Shown here in pieces: positions 8,120-10,470 of a stretch of 10,470 nucleotides of DNA. Positions within the stretch are counted from its first letter, which is position 1. Every line of letters begins with the position of its first letter. The translations under genes were made by a program, and so were the position numbers. This stretch comes from an uncultured Steroidobacter sp. (lineage in GTDB: Bacteria; Pseudomonadota; Gammaproteobacteria; Steroidobacterales; Steroidobacteraceae): positions 1 to 10,470 of the forward strand of contig CAMLEO010000258.1 in the NCBI GenBank assembly GCA_946478975.1. The letters run 5' to 3'. Under the pieces are notes generated by a model that was given only the letters and a program-made list of their open reading frames with translations, searched no databases and was not told the origin of the DNA.

Positions 8120-9178
8120 ATGGCCAGCACCCCGCGACTCACTTCGCTGTCGCACGGCGGCGGCTGCGGTTGCAAGATCGCGCCCGGCGTCCTTGCCACG
8201 TTGATCGAGCGCTCCGCGTCGACCACGCCGTTCGCGCAACTGCTGGTCGGAGCGGAAACCTCGGACGATGCTGCCGTCTATGCTTTGAACGACGAGCAGG
8301 CCGTCATCGCGACCACCGACTTCTTCATGCCCATCATCGACGATCCGTTCGACTTCGGACGCATCGCCGCCACCAATGCATTGAGCGATGTTTATGCGAT
8401 GGGCGGCATGCCGCTGTTTGCACTCGCCATTCTCGGGATGCCCATCAACGTCCTGCCCGTTGCAGTGATTCGTGAAATCCTGCGCGGCGGGGAGTCCATC
8501 TGCACTCAGGCAGGCATTCCGGTCGCCGGCGGCCACAGCATCGATTCGGTCGAGCCGATCTATGGCCTCGCCGCGATCGGCGTCGTTCACCCACGCCATT
8601 TAAAGCGCAATTCGACAGCACGCGCGACCGACGTGTTGGTTCTAGGCAAACCTGTCGGCGTGGGCATTTATTCCGCCGCGCTCAAGAAAGAGCGACTGAG
8701 CGAAGCCGACTATCGCACGATGATCGACACCACCACACGCTTGAATATTCCCGGCGCGCACCTGGCACATCTGCCTGGCGTGCATGCAATGACCGATGTG
8801 ACTGGCTTCGGTGTGCTCGGGCACCTGCTCGAGATGTGCCGCGGCGCTGGATTGAGCGCTCGCGTGAAGATGTCACAAATACCATTGCTGGAAAATGCGT
8901 TCGCGCTCGCGGAAGCCGGTTGTGTGACGGGCGCCTCGGGACGCAACTGGTCATCGTACGGCGCTCACGTGCAACTGGATCCACGAATGGGAAACGTTGC
9001 GCGAGCCCTGCTGTGCGATCCGCAAACCTCCGGCGGCCTGCTGGTAGCTTGCGATGACGCAGCGGTGCCCAGCGTTATTGAAATCTTTCAACGCTTCGGT
9101 TTCGAGCACGCGGGAACCATCGGTCACATGAGCGCATCTACGAATGGCGACTCCGCCACTGTGATGGTCGAGCCATGA
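8120..9178 (+). CDS. selD: Selenide, water dikinase SelD (selenophosphate synthetase)
   Basis: SelD makes monoselenophosphate from selenide and ATP. This is the selenium donor for SelA and, where present, for 2-selenouridine in tRNAs. The product has 352 residues (E. coli 347) and is colinear with it. It has the catalytic loop SHGGGCGCK with C16 and K19 matching E. coli C17 and K20, so this is the cysteine form, not a selenoprotein. Other blocks are DDAAVY, TTDFFMPIIDDPFDFGRIAA, NALSDVYAMGG, AGGHSID, AMTDVTGFGVLGHL and LLCDPQTSGGLL, the ATP/Mg2+ and dimer-fold motifs of the family. The start has a strong ribosome binding site just after the tRNA-Sec CCA end. The stop overlaps the next start (ATGA at 9175-9178). 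Confidence 0.97.
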   Translation: MASTPRLTSLSHGGGCGCKIAPGVLATLIERSASTTPFAQLLVGAETSDDAAVYALNDEQAVIATTDFFMPIIDDPFDFGRIAATNALSDVYAMGGMPLFALAILGMPINVLPVAVIREILRGGESICTQAGIPVAGGHSIDSVEPIYGLAAIGVVHPRHLKRNSTARATDVLVLGKPVGVGIYSAALKKERLSEADYRTMIDTTTRLNIPGAHLAHLPGVHAMTDVTGFGVLGHLLEMCRGAGLSARVKMSQIPLLENAFALAEAGCVTGASGRNWSSYGAHVQLDPRMGNVARALLCDPQTSGGLLVACDDAAVPSVIEIFQRFGFEHAGTIGHMSASTNGDSATVMVEP

Positions 9179-10236
9179 AAACCCACCTCGGTGTCATCGC
9201 CCTTGCGGCGATTGTAGGGACCGCTCTGATGTCGACTCGTGATTCCAAAGGTGCGAACGACGAGCCGCCCGCAACGGGCGAGCAGGCTGCGCGTTCGTTG
9301 CTGCAATCCCTGCCAGCAAACAAACGAGCACAGGCGCAGCTCCCGTTCGAATCCGACGAGCGCACCAATTGGAACTACGTGCCGATGAAACGCACCGGCG
9401 TCACGTTGGGCGACCTGGATGCGAATCAAAAGACATCGGTCGATGCGCTGCTTGGCTCGGCATTGAGCCCGCAGGGCCTGGCGACGGCCAAGGGCATCAT
9501 TCAACACGAGCTGGTACTGCGCGAGATCGAAGGCAACCCGCAGCGTCGCGATCCAGACCTTTATTACACCGTCGTGTTCGGCGAGCCCGGTCCGCGCGTG
9601 CCGTGGGCCTGGCGCTTCGAAGGTCATCATCTTTCGGTGAATGCCACCAATGTCGAAGGTCACGACCAGATTGTTGCTCCGTTGTTCATGGGCTCGAACC
9701 CGGCCCGCATGCAATCGGGACCGAAAGCCGGCCTGCGCCTGCTCGCCGCCGAGGAAGACCTGGCGCGTACGCTGATGCAAATGTTTCCTGGCGAGCGACG
9801 AACTCGCGCCATGCTCTCCGACGATGCGTTCTCCGACATCGTGACACGCAACGATCCCAAAGTGCGCTCGCTCGAAATGGAAGGACTCGCCGCCGGCGAC
9901 ATGACTCAGCCCGAGCAGGCGCAATTGCGAAAGCTATTGCAGGTCTATGTCAATCGGCTGACCGAAGCTGCCGCCCGCGACCAGCTGAATCGCATCGAGC
10001 ACGCCGGCTTCGACAAACTTCATTTCGGCTGGGCCGGCAGCACTGAGCCGGGCAAGCCGCACTACTACCGGCTGCACGGCCCGACAGTCCTGATCGAGTA
10101 CGACAACACCCAAAACAACGCCAATCACATCCACACCGTCTGGCGCGACCTGGAACGTGACTTCGGCGGCGACCTGCTCCGCTCACACTACGAACATCAC
10201 CGTCGCGACGGCACGAAGGAACACGAGCATCCGTGA
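9175..10236 (+). CDS. DUF3500 family protein with N-terminal export signal, function unknown
   Basis: The 353-residue product starts with MKTHLGVIALAAIVGTALM, a short basic start plus a hydrophobic stretch that fits a signal peptide or anchor, although no clear AXA cleavage site is visible. The rest looks soluble. I place it in DUF3500 (PF12006) from memory of its conserved blocks: FEGHHLSVNATNVEG around residues 148-162, MGSNPARMQSGPKAGLRLL, a following EEDLAR, and HTVWRDLERDFGGDLLRSHY at 320-339. Several conserved histidines (H151, H152, H318, H320, H338) could bind a metal, but this is inference. The tail is His-rich (H341, H342, H350, H352). No function is known to me for the family. The start overlaps the selD stop by 4 bp, so translation is probably coupled to selD. 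It contains no internal UGA or other sign of being a selenoprotein. Confidence 0.87.
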   Translation: MKTHLGVIALAAIVGTALMSTRDSKGANDEPPATGEQAARSLLQSLPANKRAQAQLPFESDERTNWNYVPMKRTGVTLGDLDANQKTSVDALLGSALSPQGLATAKGIIQHELVLREIEGNPQRRDPDLYYTVVFGEPGPRVPWAWRFEGHHLSVNATNVEGHDQIVAPLFMGSNPARMQSGPKAGLRLLAAEEDLARTLMQMFPGERRTRAMLSDDAFSDIVTRNDPKVRSLEMEGLAAGDMTQPEQAQLRKLLQVYVNRLTEAAARDQLNRIEHAGFDKLHFGWAGSTEPGKPHYYRLHGPTVLIEYDNTQNNANHIHTVWRDLERDFGGDLLRSHYEHHRRDGTKEHEHP

Positions 10237-10349
10237 TGCACTGCCCTGGTCACTGACGTAGCTGACAATTAGAAACGTCCGGGTGACGGCGGGTTTATCA
10301 CTTCTGTGTCGATTGCCTTTACGAAACGCAGTCGCGCTAAAAACCCGTG

Positions 10350-10378
10350 TTGACTCGGCAATCCCGATTTCCTATGTT
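10350..10378 (+). promoter_or_regulatory. Putative sigma-70 promoter for the gene at the right edge
   Basis: TTGACT (10350-10355) and TATGTT (10373-10378) are separated by an optimal 17 nt. Transcription would begin near 10385, giving an untranslated leader of about 64 nt before the GTG at 10449. It lies in the spacer after the DUF3500 gene (10237-10448), where I find no other gene and no convincing hairpin plus T-tract terminator. A 7-bp inverted repeat (CGGGTTT at 10290-10296, AAACCCG at 10341-10347) ends just upstream of the -35 box. Confidence 0.5.
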
Positions 10379-10434
10379 CCCGCCGACCCCGCCGCCACAA
10401 CAACAATCTCGCGCGGACGCCGCATCGAAACAAT

Positions 10435-10441
10435 AGAGGGA
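10435..10441 (+). promoter_or_regulatory. Ribosome binding site of the gene at the right edge
   Basis: AGAGGGA lies 7 nt upstream of the GTG at 10449. It is the main evidence that a coding region begins there. Confidence 0.5.
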
Positions 10442-10448
10442 GCGAGCT

Positions 10449-10470
10449 GTGAAATCACCGGACAGGATCG
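10449..10470 (+). CDS. Start of an unidentified gene, cut by the window end
   Basis: GTG followed by six open codons (reads M-K-S-P-D-R-I with GTG as Met) is preceded at good spacing by AGAGGGA and, further up, by a promoter candidate. This suggests a new transcription unit starting after the formate dehydrogenase/selenocysteine operon. Seven codons are too few to name a product. Confidence 0.4.

Noticed and set aside
8165..8176. SelD active-site codons checked for UGA (SelD is itself a selenoprotein in some organisms)
   Set aside because: The codon at the catalytic position is TGC, giving Cys16 in GGGCGCK, so this is the ordinary cysteine form.
10228..10281. Possible UGA recoding of the DUF3500 stop: readthrough would add a short tail to TAG, and a GGUC sequence lies nearby
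   Set aside because: Only a 4-bp stem (GTGA/TCAC) can be formed around it. There is no SECIS-like hairpin at the required spacing, and the protein already ends just after its conserved block.
10255..10347. Weak inverted repeats after the DUF3500 gene (GACGT/ACGTC; CGGGTTT/AAACCCG) as an operon terminator
   Set aside because: Stems are 5 and 7 bp with loops of 15 and 44 nt, and no T tract follows. They do not meet the pattern of an intrinsic terminator.
10374..10436. Small open frame of 20 codons (starts M-F-P-P-T-P-P-P) whose stop touches the ribosome binding site of the next gene
   Set aside because: It has no ribosome binding site, and its ATG overlaps the -10 box of the promoter candidate, so it would lie upstream of the transcription start.
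1..10470. CRISPR arrays, insertion sequences, phage genes, attachment sites and toxin-antitoxin pairs
   Set aside because: No direct repeats with spacers, transposase or integrase motifs were seen. The tRNA gene has no adjacent integrase or repeated 3' fragment in the window.

Overview
The window comes from a GC-rich proteobacterium. The encoded proteins resemble the E. coli FdoG/FdoH/FdoI, FdhE and SelA/B/D families closely enough to suggest a gammaproteobacterium. A Steroidobacter-like lineage is my guess from the GC content and the DUF3500 gene, not something the sequence proves. All genes are on the + strand and packed like one long operon: from the fdnG fragment to position 10236 no gap between genes exceeds about 80 bp, and several junctions overlap.

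Positions 1-3722 encode a membrane-bound formate dehydrogenase of the FDH-N/FDH-O type. They hold the last two thirds or so of the catalytic alpha subunit, the complete beta subunit with four [4Fe-4S] clusters, and the complete cytochrome b gamma subunit. The alpha reading frame carries an in-frame TAA at 46-48 with recognisable homology on both sides. It is therefore either broken or affected by a sequence error. Its selenocysteine codon would lie upstream of the window. FdhE, the accessory protein for this enzyme, follows at 3691-4623.

Positions 4682-9178 hold the complete bacterial selenocysteine pathway in order: selA, selB, selC (tRNA-Sec, anticodon UCA), selD. SelD makes selenophosphate, SelA converts seryl-tRNA-Sec to selenocysteyl-tRNA-Sec, and SelB delivers it to the UGA codon of selenoprotein mRNAs. 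The formate dehydrogenase alpha subunit next door is the obvious client. The most unusual point is that selC lies inside the selB reading frame: the last 23 SelB codons and the selB stop are part of the tRNA, and selD begins 18 nt after the tRNA CCA end. RNase P maturation of the tRNA would therefore remove the stop codon from the selB message.

Positions 9175-10236 encode a DUF3500 protein of unknown function with a putative export signal. Its start overlaps the selD stop by 4 bp. The last 234 bp hold a non-coding spacer, a good sigma-70 promoter candidate at 10350-10378, and the first codons of a new gene at the window edge.
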